The notes beneath the pieces are model-generated. The model did no database searches, was not told where the DNA came from, and saw only the letters and a program-made list of their open reading frames with translations. The position numbers and the translations under genes were made by a program. Of a stretch of 12,725 nucleotides of DNA, positions 1-6,688 are shown in pieces. How positions within the stretch are numbered: the first letter of the stretch is position 1; each line of letters starts with the position of its first letter. The stretch spans positions 1-12,725 of the forward strand of contig CAAGGF010000105.1 in assembly GCA_900769325.1 (NCBI GenBank), written 5' to 3'. Source of the stretch: Spirochaetia bacterium. Lineage in GTDB: Bacteria; Spirochaetota; Spirochaetia; Treponematales; Treponemataceae.

Positions 1-33
1 CATCTTCATAACTTCCAGTTTCTTTTCGTCCAA
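1..33 (-). CDS. Start of an unidentified gene, truncated by window edge
   Basis: Only the first 11 codons are visible (MDEKKLEVMKM), starting from a TTG at 33-31 on the minus strand. The start is chosen because a good Shine-Dalgarno, AGAGGTG, lies 6 nt upstream and no ATG fits. The frame stays open further upstream to about position 94, so GTG at 42-40 or TTG at 87-85 are alternative starts. The charged N-terminus is not enough to assign a family. The gene is divergent from adk, and the space between carries repeats that could be its operator. I do not recognise the product. Confidence 0.5.
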   Translation of the reverse strand, partial: MDEKKLEVMKM

Positions 34-48
34 ATAATTCACCTCTTT

Positions 49-54
49 ATTATA
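49..54 (-). promoter_or_regulatory. -10 box candidate for the minus-strand edge gene
   Basis: A perfect TATAAT reads on the minus strand at 54-49. It lies so close to the Shine-Dalgarno (about 46-40) that transcription would begin inside or just before it. No convincing -35 is seen. The hairpin AAGGGA-CAAAA-TCCCTT (54-70) overlaps the upstream side of the box. Confidence 0.35.
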
Positions 55-56
55 AG

Positions 57-102
57 GGACAAAATCCCTTACGAATTCTTTGGACAAAATCGCTTACGAA
101 TT
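57..102. repeat. Two tandem 21-bp direct repeats, period 25
   Basis: Positions 57-77 and 82-102 are identical except for one base (TCCCTT versus TCGCTT). Each unit starts GGACAAAAT and ends TTACGAATT. The first copy overlaps a 6-bp inverted repeat, AAGGGA/TCCCTT (54-70). The repeats sit immediately upstream of the minus-strand -10 box and about 50 bp before the adk -10, so an operator role is possible. They are in different reading frames relative to the edge gene, so they are not a simple coding repeat. Confidence 0.7.
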
Positions 103-117
103 AGTTTTGAAAACTAA
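101..117. repeat. Perfect 17-bp palindrome between divergent promoters
   Basis: TTAGTTTT-G-AAAACTAA is an 8-bp perfect inverted repeat around one central base. It begins where the second tandem repeat ends. A one-base centre cannot form a tight RNA hairpin, so a dimeric DNA-binding site is the more natural reading. The cognate regulator is unknown. Confidence 0.55.
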
Positions 118-150
118 ACGGTAACAATTTTATTGCGAAAAATCAGGTTT

Positions 151-156
151 TATAAT
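151..156 (+). promoter_or_regulatory. -10 box candidate for adk
   Basis: A perfect TATAAT at 151-156 lies about 50 nt before the adk start. I find no good -35 hexamer at 16-18 bp spacing, so this is a partial promoter call. The resulting leader would be about 43 nt and AU-rich. Confidence 0.4.
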
Positions 157-206
157 AAAATAGAAGAACATTCAAAATTTTGTAAATCTATTTATTTGGA
201 GTAAAT

Positions 207-839
207 ATGAATTTTATTTTTTTAGGCCCGCCTGGAGCAGGAAAGGGGTCATTGGCTGTAAAAGTTGCACAGGATTACAAAATTCCGCACATTTCAACGG
301 GTGATATTTTCAGGGCAAATATCAAGGCTCAAACTCCGCTCGGTGTAAAAGTAAAGGCAATCATCGATTCCGGTTCTCTTGTAAGTGACGATTTAACTTG
401 TGAACTCGTAAAAGACAGGCTTTCACAGGATGACTGCAAAAACGGATTCATTCTTGACGGTTTCCCAAGAACAATTCCTCAGGCAGAAATGTTTACAAAA
501 ATCTGTTCAGATGTAAAAGTCGTAAATTTTGAAATTGCAATCGATGCAGTAATTAAACGCCTCAGCACAAGACGCGTTTGCAAATCTTGCGGTGAAAACT
601 TCAACATTTTGACGCTTCCTCCAAAAGTAGAAGGAAAATGCGACAAATGCGGCGGTGAACTTTTCCAGCGCGATGATGATAAAGAAGAATCTATCATGCA
701 CAGAATGGAAGTTTATCACGAACAGACAGAACCATTAATTAATTTTTACCGTGAAAAAGGTCAGATTACAGACATCGATGGTGCAATTCAGACTAACGAT
801 TTGTTAAAAGAATTCAAAAATCTTTTTCCTGTAAAATAA
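207..839 (+). CDS. adk: Adenylate kinase, zinc-type LID
   Basis: Catalyses ATP + AMP = 2 ADP in the cytoplasm, balancing adenylate pools. The 210-residue length is normal for the long-LID form. Visible motifs are the P-loop GPPGAGKGS (residues 7-15; the usual final Thr is Ser), the NMP-binding STGD (30-33), DGFPRT (84-89), RR at 122-123 and the LID region to about 158. The LID carries Cys125, Cys128, Cys145 and Cys148 in a CxxC-x16-CxxC arrangement, which in this family binds a structural zinc. The ATG is preceded by GGAG at good spacing. The gene appears monocistronic: a -10 box lies upstream and a hairpin follows the stop. Family assignment is secure. Confidence 0.97.
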   Translation: MNFIFLGPPGAGKGSLAVKVAQDYKIPHISTGDIFRANIKAQTPLGVKVKAIIDSGSLVSDDLTCELVKDRLSQDDCKNGFILDGFPRTIPQAEMFTKICSDVKVVNFEIAIDAVIKRLSTRRVCKSCGENFNILTLPPKVEGKCDKCGGELFQRDDDKEESIMHRMEVYHEQTEPLINFYREKGQITDIDGAIQTNDLLKEFKNLFPVK

Positions 840-851
840 ATTTTAAAGTTG

Positions 852-881
852 CCTCTAAAATTTTTAAGTTTTTAGAGGTTT
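852..881 (+). terminator. Weak intrinsic terminator after adk
   Basis: CCTCTAAAA (852-860) pairs perfectly with TTTTAGAGG (870-878) across a 9-nt loop, 12 nt past the adk stop. Only a short T-run (879-881) follows directly, then C-A-TTT. The stem is half AU, so termination would be partial and could allow read-through to the HD-GYP gene. Confidence 0.5.
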
Positions 882-888
882 CATTTAA

Positions 889-923
889 GGCTTTTTCAAA
901 ATTCTGTAGGATTTGAAAAGGCC
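889..923 (+). promoter_or_regulatory. Hairpin abutting the HD-GYP Shine-Dalgarno
   Basis: GGCTTTTTCAAA (889-900) pairs with TTTGAAAAGGCC (912-923) over 12 positions with one U-G wobble and an 11-nt loop. The stem ends directly before the Shine-Dalgarno AGGAAG (924-929) of the gene starting at 936. It could be a second part of the adk terminator or a translation-control element. It is too short for a known c-di-GMP riboswitch. Confidence 0.45.
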
Positions 924-935
924 AGGAAGAAAGTC

Positions 936-2351
936 ATGCAAAAGATTATCGAAAAGGAAAAATTTTACATTAAGAATGTAAAAAAAATCAACAAGATAAT
1001 AGAATATGTTCTTCTCTTTGCCAATATTGTTCCTGTGGCGTTTTTTCTGCTGATTTTTTTTAAGATTTTTCCAATTTCGTATGCAATTCCACTTGTAATG
1101 CTTCCAATTTCAGTCTTTTTTTATGTGACTGACCATTTTCTCAATAAATCACAAGATAAGCGTGTAATAAGATTTTCGATGTATTACGGAATGTTTGCGT
1201 CTTCGATTTTCGTGTGCTTTCTTGGTTCAAATCATCTTATTCATCTTTTTGTGTCGTTCGGGTTTGTTCCGTTTATGAGCAGCCTTTATTACGACAAAAA
1301 ATTAAATCTTTCAGTTTTAATCGTAAATTATTTTCTGCTTGCTTTAACGCTTTTTTTCAGGTCGTTTGAAGGCTACAAAATCGATCCGTATCAGAATTCT
1401 TCAATTTCGTGGTTTATAACTTATCTTGCGGGATTTACTGTTGAATACATTTTCGTTTTTTTAATTTCGCGGTTTTTGACAAAAAAAAATGTAGATTATC
1501 TTGATGAACTTTTTAAAAGTCATCAGGAACAACAGGAACTCATCGAACAGTTAAACGAATCAAGTGAAAAAAATCATAAAATTGCAGAACAGCTTAAAGT
1601 TCAGAATCTTCAGCTTCAGGAAACGCAGACGAATATCATCAAATTCATCGCAAAAATTCTTGGAAGCCACGATTTGTTCACAGGCCGCCATGTCATTCAC
1701 ACTCAAAAATATGTCGATATAATTTCACGCCAGCTCAGAAAAAGCGGTTTTTACACAGAAGAATTAACCGATGAAAATATAAATCTTTTTACGACGGCGG
1801 CTTTTCTGCACGATATCGGAAAAATTCACATTCCGGAAGGTGTTTTAAATAAAATGGGAAAATTCACGGATGCCGAATTTCACCTTATGCAGTGCCACCC
1901 GGAAGAAGGCGTAAAGCTTTTAAATCTTTTCCCAAAAATCGAAGACGGTAAGTTCAATCAGATTGCAAAAGATATGTGTTTTTACCATCACGAAAAATGG
2001 GACGGTTCGGGCTATCCAAATAAAATAAAAGGAAAAGAAATTCCGCTTTGCGCACGGATTATGGCGTGTGCAGATGTTCTCGATGCGTTAATCAGCGAGA
2101 GGCTTTACAAAAAACCGTTCTCAATTGAAAAAGCGATGGAAATTTTTGAAGAATCTAAAGGCTCGCATTTTGAACCGTGTATCGCGGATGCAGTTATTGC
2201 GTGCAAGCCTTTGATTTTTATGATTGATGCAGATTTTAAACAGTCAGAAGAAACTGAACAGTCCGAAGAACTAAAATGGTGGACAAATTACCACAACGAA
2301 CTTCAAAAACTGTCAGCTTCTGAAAACATCAAACGAATCGAAGAAAATTAA
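936..2351 (+). CDS. Membrane HD-GYP domain protein, likely c-di-GMP phosphodiesterase
   Basis: Probable enzyme that hydrolyses cyclic di-GMP. The N-terminal part holds about six hydrophobic segments (roughly residues 23-45, 47-66, 81-99, 101-118, 124-143, 157-180), followed by a Gln/Glu-rich coiled coil (about 190-232). The cytoplasmic HD-GYP domain (about 233-430) keeps the key metal and signature residues: TGRH (249-252), HDIGK (292-296), HPEEG (321-325), HHEKWDGSGYP (351-361) and ACADVLDAL (377-385). The intact set predicts an active enzyme. No named sensory domain is recognisable; the membrane part itself may sense a signal. The Shine-Dalgarno AGGAAG supports the start. The stop overlaps the stop of ilvB on the other strand. 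Function is by family; substrate is inferred. Confidence 0.9.
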   Translation: MQKIIEKEKFYIKNVKKINKIIEYVLLFANIVPVAFFLLIFFKIFPISYAIPLVMLPISVFFYVTDHFLNKSQDKRVIRFSMYYGMFASSIFVCFLGSNHLIHLFVSFGFVPFMSSLYYDKKLNLSVLIVNYFLLALTLFFRSFEGYKIDPYQNSSISWFITYLAGFTVEYIFVFLISRFLTKKNVDYLDELFKSHQEQQELIEQLNESSEKNHKIAEQLKVQNLQLQETQTNIIKFIAKILGSHDLFTGRHVIHTQKYVDIISRQLRKSGFYTEELTDENINLFTTAAFLHDIGKIHIPEGVLNKMGKFTDAEFHLMQCHPEEGVKLLNLFPKIEDGKFNQIAKDMCFYHHEKWDGSGYPNKIKGKEIPLCARIMACADVLDALISERLYKKPFSIEKAMEIFEESKGSHFEPCIADAVIACKPLIFMIDADFKQSEETEQSEELKWWTNYHNELQKLSASENIKRIEEN

Positions 2352-4102
2352 TTCATTATACAGTCGATGTTTGCTTTTCCGCCTGGAACGAACGGGAGAA
2401 CATTTTCTTCCGGGTCAACGCGGACTTTTACAAAGCACGGACGGTTTTTCCGCTTCATGTCGAACGCTTTTTTATACCATTCTGAATCTTTGTCGGCATC
2501 GATTGCTTCAATTCCGAATCCTTCTGCGATTTTTAACAAATCCGGTGAAGATGCAAACTGGCATGCGCTGTAATTCTTGTCGAAAAGGAATTTCTGCTGC
2601 TGGTAAACCATTCCCAAAGTTCCGTTTTCAAAGACGATTACAGTTACATTCAGATTGTTTTCGGAGAGCGTTGCAAGTTCCTGAATATTCATCATGATTG
2701 AACCGTCGCCCGAAAAGCAGATGACTTTTTTCTCTGGATTTGCAAATGCGGCTCCAATCGCTGCAGGAAGACCGAAGCCCATTGTTCCCAGTGAGCCTGA
2801 TGTAAGGAAAGTTCGCGGTTTTTTGACCGGATAATATTGTGCTGCCCACATCTGATGCTGGCCGACATCTGTTGTAACAAGAATTTTTTCTTCTGGAAGA
2901 CCGGCTTTTTCTGCAAGGCTTGGAATTTGCGAAATGAATGTGCGCGGGTTTACGCTTCCTGTGAAATTTTTATTTTTTTCTTCTAATGACGGAAGTCCGC
3001 ATGTTTTTGACCATGTTTCTTTTTTGGTTTCTTGAACTTTAGAAAGCCATTCTGAACGCAAAGAATTTTCTGATTCTTTTTTGCAGACTTTTTGGAAGGC
3101 ATTGAGGATTTCCGGGATGATTTCTTCGATTTTTCCGACGATTGAAATGGCTGCAGGAAGAATTTTGTCGATTTCTGCGGCATCAACATCGATGTGAATG
3201 ATTTTTGCATTTGGACAGAATTTTGAAACGAGTCCAGTTGCCCTGTCGTCGAATCTTACACCGAATGCAAGAACTAAATCGCTTTTATTCATTGCAAAGT
3301 TTGCGGCGTAAGTTCCGTGCATTCCGACCATTCCAAGGAAATTTTTGTTTTCTGTTGAAACGGCACCTAATCCCATGAGGGAACTTACAACTGGAATGTC
3401 GTATTTTTGAAGGAATTTTTCAAGTTGTTCTGCCGCTTCTGAAGAATTGCATCCACCGCCTAAATAAAGCACTGGTGAAGATGCGTTTTGCATAAGTGAA
3501 GCGATTTTTTGAGACAATTCTGAAATTTGAGATTTTTCTGTTTGGTAGCGGACGATTTTTTTGTTGAATTCGGTTAAATCCGGCCAGTCGTCGAATTCAC
3601 ATTCTTCAAGCTGAACATTTCGCGGAATGTCGAGGAGAACTGGACCCGGGCGACCGTTTACAGAAATTGCGAACGCTTCCGGGATTGCAGTCAGGAGTTC
3701 TTTTGCAGATTTTACAAAAATTGAATGTTTTGTGATTGGAAACGACAGACCGAATGTATCGGCTTCCTGGAATGCGTCAGTTCCAATTAAAGATGTGTTA
3801 ACTTGTCCTGTGATTGCGATAATCGGAATGGAATCGCTTCTGGCATCTGCAATTGATGTTAAAAGATTCATTGCACCCGGTCCGCTTGTTGCCATACATA
3901 CTGAAGGAATTCCGTTTGTGCGAGTCATTCCCTGTGCAATAAAACCAGCGGCTTGTTCCTGGCGCACGAGTACATGGCGGACGGAACTTCTTGCAAGTTC
4001 ATCATAAAGAGGCAGAATTGAACCACCCGGGATTCCTGCCACCATTTTTACGCCATGCATTTCAAGCATTTTTACAATAATTTGTGCACCAGTTTTTTTC
4101 AT
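2348..4102 (-). CDS. ilvB: Acetohydroxyacid synthase large subunit, AHAS I-like
   Basis: ThDP-dependent enzyme making 2-acetolactate or 2-aceto-2-hydroxybutyrate, first common step of valine, leucine and isoleucine synthesis. The 584 residues include GIPGGSILPLYDEL (23-36), the catalytic Glu49 in VRQEQAAG, GTDAFQEAD (108-116), the FAD-domain GVRFDDRATG (281-290) and the ThDP/Mg motif GDGSIMMN (465-472). The substrate-pocket motif, usually MVRQWQ, reads MVYQQQ (498-503), so the conserved Trp is Gln502. From memory, E. coli AHAS I (IlvB) also has Gln here, and much of the N-terminal half resembles that enzyme. No small regulatory subunit or other ilv gene is in the window. The Shine-Dalgarno AAGGTGG directly follows the add stop codon, so the two genes are likely cotranscribed. 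Confidence 0.93.
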   Translation of the reverse strand: MKKTGAQIIVKMLEMHGVKMVAGIPGGSILPLYDELARSSVRHVLVRQEQAAGFIAQGMTRTNGIPSVCMATSGPGAMNLLTSIADARSDSIPIIAITGQVNTSLIGTDAFQEADTFGLSFPITKHSIFVKSAKELLTAIPEAFAISVNGRPGPVLLDIPRNVQLEECEFDDWPDLTEFNKKIVRYQTEKSQISELSQKIASLMQNASSPVLYLGGGCNSSEAAEQLEKFLQKYDIPVVSSLMGLGAVSTENKNFLGMVGMHGTYAANFAMNKSDLVLAFGVRFDDRATGLVSKFCPNAKIIHIDVDAAEIDKILPAAISIVGKIEEIIPEILNAFQKVCKKESENSLRSEWLSKVQETKKETWSKTCGLPSLEEKNKNFTGSVNPRTFISQIPSLAEKAGLPEEKILVTTDVGQHQMWAAQYYPVKKPRTFLTSGSLGTMGFGLPAAIGAAFANPEKKVICFSGDGSIMMNIQELATLSENNLNVTVIVFENGTLGMVYQQQKFLFDKNYSACQFASSPDLLKIAEGFGIEAIDADKDSEWYKKAFDMKRKNRPCFVKVRVDPEENVLPFVPGGKANIDCIMN

Positions 4103-4113
4103 AGAACCACCTT

Positions 4114-5130
4114 TTATTTTTTCCAGGAATTTTCAACCTGGGTATAATACTTTTGTTTTTCTCCCTCTGAAATGAATAAGGCTTCAAAACCTTTTAAAAT
4201 AAGAATTTTTATATCTTCCATGGAAAAACCACATTCGCTGTGAAGTTTCCAATATTCTTCTGTGAGTGTTGTTTTAAAGAAAACCGGGTCGTCTGTATTT
4301 ACGGTAACGAAAAGACCTTTTTTGTAGAATTCTTTTATTGGATGCGAAGAAATTGAAGTTACATATTTTTTTGTAAAAACATTGCTCGTAGGGCAGATTT
4401 CAAGCGGAATTTGTTTTTCTTTTAAGACTTCCATTAATTTTTCATCTTGAATTGCAGAAATTCCGTGACCGATTCTTTGAATGTGAAGGTAATTAAGAGA
4501 ATCCCAGATTGATTCCGGTCCGACATCTTCTCCTGCGTGAGCGACAACTTTTAGACCATCTTTTATTGCCTGAGCGAAAACCGGTTCGTAATCTTTTGCA
4601 GGACCTTTGATTTCTGCACCGCCAAGCCCGATTCCGATGATGTTTGGACTTGGATATTTTTTTAAGAGGTTCAAGTTGTTCATTGCATTTTCACACCCGA
4701 AAGTTCTGCTTACATCCATGAGAAGTTTAATTGTAATTCCGTGTTTTTCTTTTATTTGAGCGATTTTTTCATCAAAAATTTTTACCATTTCGGAATAATC
4801 AAAACCGTTTTTGAGGAATGCAGTTGGTGCAAAAAATGCTTCAGTGTAAATTATGTTGTTTTCGAGAAGGTAAGTTTCTAAATCTGAAAAAATGTAGTCA
4901 AAATCTTTTGGGCATTTGTAAAGAGCCTGAATTTTTAGGAAAGACTGAATGAACCCGTTTAAATCTGAATAAGAAAATAATTCAGCAATCTGGGAATCAG
5001 TCATTTGTTCGTTGTTGTATTTTTGGTACAAAGTTTGAATTGTTTTTATTGTTGGAACTGCTTCAATGTGCAAATGAACTTCTGCTTTTGGAACCGATTT
5101 TAATTTTTTATAAAACTGCTCTTTTTCCAT
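4114..5130 (-). CDS. add: Adenosine deaminase family protein
   Basis: Zinc-dependent deaminase of the adenosine/adenine deaminase family; probable reaction adenosine to inosine plus ammonia in purine salvage. From the ATG at 5130 it is 338 residues, the normal length. Metal and catalytic motifs are present: HLH near the N-terminus, VAHAGED, IGHGI, ICPTSN and VNTDDP. The last three, and LTEEY after them, are closer to adenosine than adenine deaminases. The segment after HLH reads IEAV instead of the usual LDGA or IEG, which touches the ribose-binding region, so substrate is not certain. An upstream GTG at 5157 would add nine residues, but the GGAG 5 nt before the ATG favours the shorter start. 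It precedes ilvB by 11 nt. Confidence 0.88.
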   Translation of the reverse strand: MEKEQFYKKLKSVPKAEVHLHIEAVPTIKTIQTLYQKYNNEQMTDSQIAELFSYSDLNGFIQSFLKIQALYKCPKDFDYIFSDLETYLLENNIIYTEAFFAPTAFLKNGFDYSEMVKIFDEKIAQIKEKHGITIKLLMDVSRTFGCENAMNNLNLLKKYPSPNIIGIGLGGAEIKGPAKDYEPVFAQAIKDGLKVVAHAGEDVGPESIWDSLNYLHIQRIGHGISAIQDEKLMEVLKEKQIPLEICPTSNVFTKKYVTSISSHPIKEFYKKGLFVTVNTDDPVFFKTTLTEEYWKLHSECGFSMEDIKILILKGFEALFISEGEKQKYYTQVENSWKK

Positions 5131-5136
5131 AGAATC

Positions 5137-5157
5137 TCCACTGTGGACACAATCCAC
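5137..5157 (-). promoter_or_regulatory. GTGGA-TCCAC-GTGGA element over the add ribosome site
   Basis: On the minus strand GTGGA (5157-5153), TCCAC (5147-5143) and GTGGA (5141-5137) follow one another. The middle TCCAC can pair with the first GTGGA (5-nt loop), leaving the Shine-Dalgarno free. As DNA, 5137-5147 is also a perfect palindrome, TCCAC-T-GTGGA. It could be an operator or a small translation switch; the stems are only 5 bp, so chance is possible. Confidence 0.3.
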
Positions 5158-5307
5158 CTTAACATTATTTTCGGCATTTTTCTATATATTCTTTAAAGTT
5201 TTTTTATAACTTAATTTAAAATTCCTTCTTCGTATCTTGACCGTTTCAGGAAAAATTTTAAATACTGGAAAGGAAAATAAAATTTAATTTATTTCACAAA
5301 GAATTCG

Positions 5308-5316
5308 TGTTATAAT
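5308..5316 (+). promoter_or_regulatory. Extended -10 promoter of nfeD, leaderless start predicted
   Basis: TGT-TATAAT: a perfect -10 (5311-5316) with the TGn extension at 5308-5310. It ends 6 nt before the nfeD ATG at 5323, so the usual start point of transcription falls on or next to the A of the ATG. There is no Shine-Dalgarno between. The -35 region (TTTATT at 5288) is poor, as is common with extended -10 promoters. Confidence 0.6.
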
Positions 5317-5322
5317 TATTTT

Positions 5323-5781
5323 ATGACAGAATTTTTTGTAATGTTTGGGCCGTGGTTATGGCTTGGAATTCTTATTATTTCTTGTTTAATCGAGGCATTT
5401 ACAATGGGGCTTACAACAATCTGGAGTGCCATTGCCTCGATTCCGCTTATCTTTATTGCACGAACTTCCCTTTCTTTCAAATGGCAGATTTTAATTTTCG
5501 TTGTGCTGACGGTAATTCTTCTTGTGTTTACAAGGCCGTTTGCCGTAAAAAAATTAAAAATCGGAAGAAGCCGCACGAATGTTGATTCAATCGTCGGGCA
5601 GGAAGTTTTAATCGTAAAGTCAATCGAAAAATTTCAAAAAGGCGAGGCAAAAGCGAATAACGGTGTCGTTTGGACTGCAAAATCGGTCGACGGCTCAGAA
5701 ATTCGTGAAGGCTCTGTGTGCGAAATTGTTTCCGTAGAAGGCAATACGATTTGTGTAAAAGAAAAATCTCAAACTGAATAA
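5323..5781 (+). CDS. NfeD-family membrane protein, short form
   Basis: Partner protein of SPFH/stomatin-type scaffolds. The 152 residues contain three predicted membrane segments (about 8-26, 28-47, 53-70) and then a soluble C-terminal part (about 85-150) starting VGQEVLIVKS and rich in short beta strands, matching the OB-fold domain of short NfeD proteins. The N-terminal ClpP-like serine protease domain of long NfeD forms is absent, as expected for this subtype. Twenty bp separate it from the downstream SPFH gene on the same strand, the usual pairing. Bacterial NfeD-SPFH pairs are associated with ordered membrane domains and envelope stress; the exact role here is unknown. No Shine-Dalgarno precedes the ATG. 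Confidence 0.88.
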   Translation: MTEFFVMFGPWLWLGILIISCLIEAFTMGLTTIWSAIASIPLIFIARTSLSFKWQILIFVVLTVILLVFTRPFAVKKLKIGRSRTNVDSIVGQEVLIVKSIEKFQKGEAKANNGVVWTAKSVDGSEIREGSVCEIVSVEGNTICVKEKSQTE

Positions 5782-5801
5782 ATTATTTTCTGGGGGTATT
5801 T

Positions 5802-6686
5802 ATGGTTATTATTATCGCTGTAATTGTTGCAATTGCTGCAATTTTAATTATTGCAAACATCAGGGTTGTTTCGCAGTCACAGGCACAAATTGTTGAGCGT
5901 CTTGGAGGCTATCATTCAACTTGGACTGTCGGGCTTCATGTAAAAGTTCCGTTCATCGATAAAATCGTAAGCAAAATGTCTTTAAAAGAAAAAGTTTTCG
6001 ATTTTCCGCCTCAGCCTGTAATTACAAAAGACAATGTTACGATGATGATTGATACAGTCGTTTATTTTCAAATTACAGATCCAAAGCTTTATACTTACGG
6101 AGTTGAAAAACCGATTAACGCACTTGAAAATCTTTCGGCAACAACGCTTCGAAACATCATCGGTGAACTTGAACTCGACGAATCCCTTACGAGCCGCGAT
6201 GTAATCAATACAAAAATGCGTTCAATTCTCGATGAAGCGACTGATCCTTGGGGAATAAAAGTTAACCGCGTCGAAGTAAAAAATATTGAACCGCCGCAGG
6301 CAATCCGTGAAGCAATGGAAAAACAGATGAAAGCAGAACGGGAAAGGCGTGAACAGATTTTAATCGCTGAAGGTCACAAACAGTCTGCAATTCTTGAAGC
6401 CGAAGGAAAAAAACAGGCATTGATTCTTGAAGCCGAAGCAGAAAAAGAAGCGGCAATTCAAAAAGCAAAAGGTGAAGCCGAAGCAATCCGCGAAGTTCAG
6501 GAAGCAAAAGCTGCCGGTTTAAAAATGCTTAAAGAAGCCGGAATGGACGAAAAAGTAATAAAATTAAGAAGCCTTGAAGCATTCGAAGCGGCTGCAAACG
6601 GTCAGGCAACAAAAATTATAATTCCGTCAGAAATTCAGAATATGGCGGGGCTCGTAGAATCGATTTCGCAGATTGCAAAAAAATAA
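5802..6686 (+). CDS. SPFH/band 7 (stomatin-paraslipin type) membrane scaffold protein
   Basis: Forms large membrane-anchored oligomers that organise membrane domains or shield proteases. One N-terminal membrane segment (about residues 1-19) is followed by the SPFH domain (about 20-185), with family-typical QAQIVERLGGYHSTW, DNVTMMIDTVVYFQI and LRNIIGELELDESLTSRD. A long Ala/Glu/Lys coiled coil (about 170-245) contains three near-repeats of the type ILEAEGKKQA. A short Ala/Ile-rich tail ends the protein. At 294 residues it is normal for QmcA/paraslipin-like members. The Shine-Dalgarno GGGGG lies before the ATG, unlike nfeD upstream. It is probably cotranscribed with nfeD. Its stop lies 2 bp from the stop of the convergent decarboxylase gene. 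Confidence 0.92.
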   Translation: MVIIIAVIVAIAAILIIANIRVVSQSQAQIVERLGGYHSTWTVGLHVKVPFIDKIVSKMSLKEKVFDFPPQPVITKDNVTMMIDTVVYFQITDPKLYTYGVEKPINALENLSATTLRNIIGELELDESLTSRDVINTKMRSILDEATDPWGIKVNRVEVKNIEPPQAIREAMEKQMKAERERREQILIAEGHKQSAILEAEGKKQALILEAEAEKEAAIQKAKGEAEAIREVQEAKAAGLKMLKEAGMDEKVIKLRSLEAFEAAANGQATKIIIPSEIQNMAGLVESISQIAKK

Positions 6687-6688
6687 TT

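Noticed and set aside
889..935. c-di-GMP riboswitch before the HD-GYP gene
   Set aside because: The region is a single hairpin of 35 nt; GEMM riboswitches are longer with two helices and conserved joining sequences that are absent.
3627..4007. Plus-strand 126-residue ORF
   Set aside because: Antisense to conserved ilvB sequence; no family features or initiation signals.
5131..5157. GTG start adding nine residues to the adenosine deaminase
   Set aside because: The GGAG at 5 nt from ATG 5130 is better placed, and the extra residues encode the GTGGA/TCCAC element.
6340..6530. Repeated GAAGC-rich DNA in the SPFH gene as a DNA repeat
   Set aside because: It encodes the Ala/Glu coiled coil normal for the family, so the periodicity is protein-driven.
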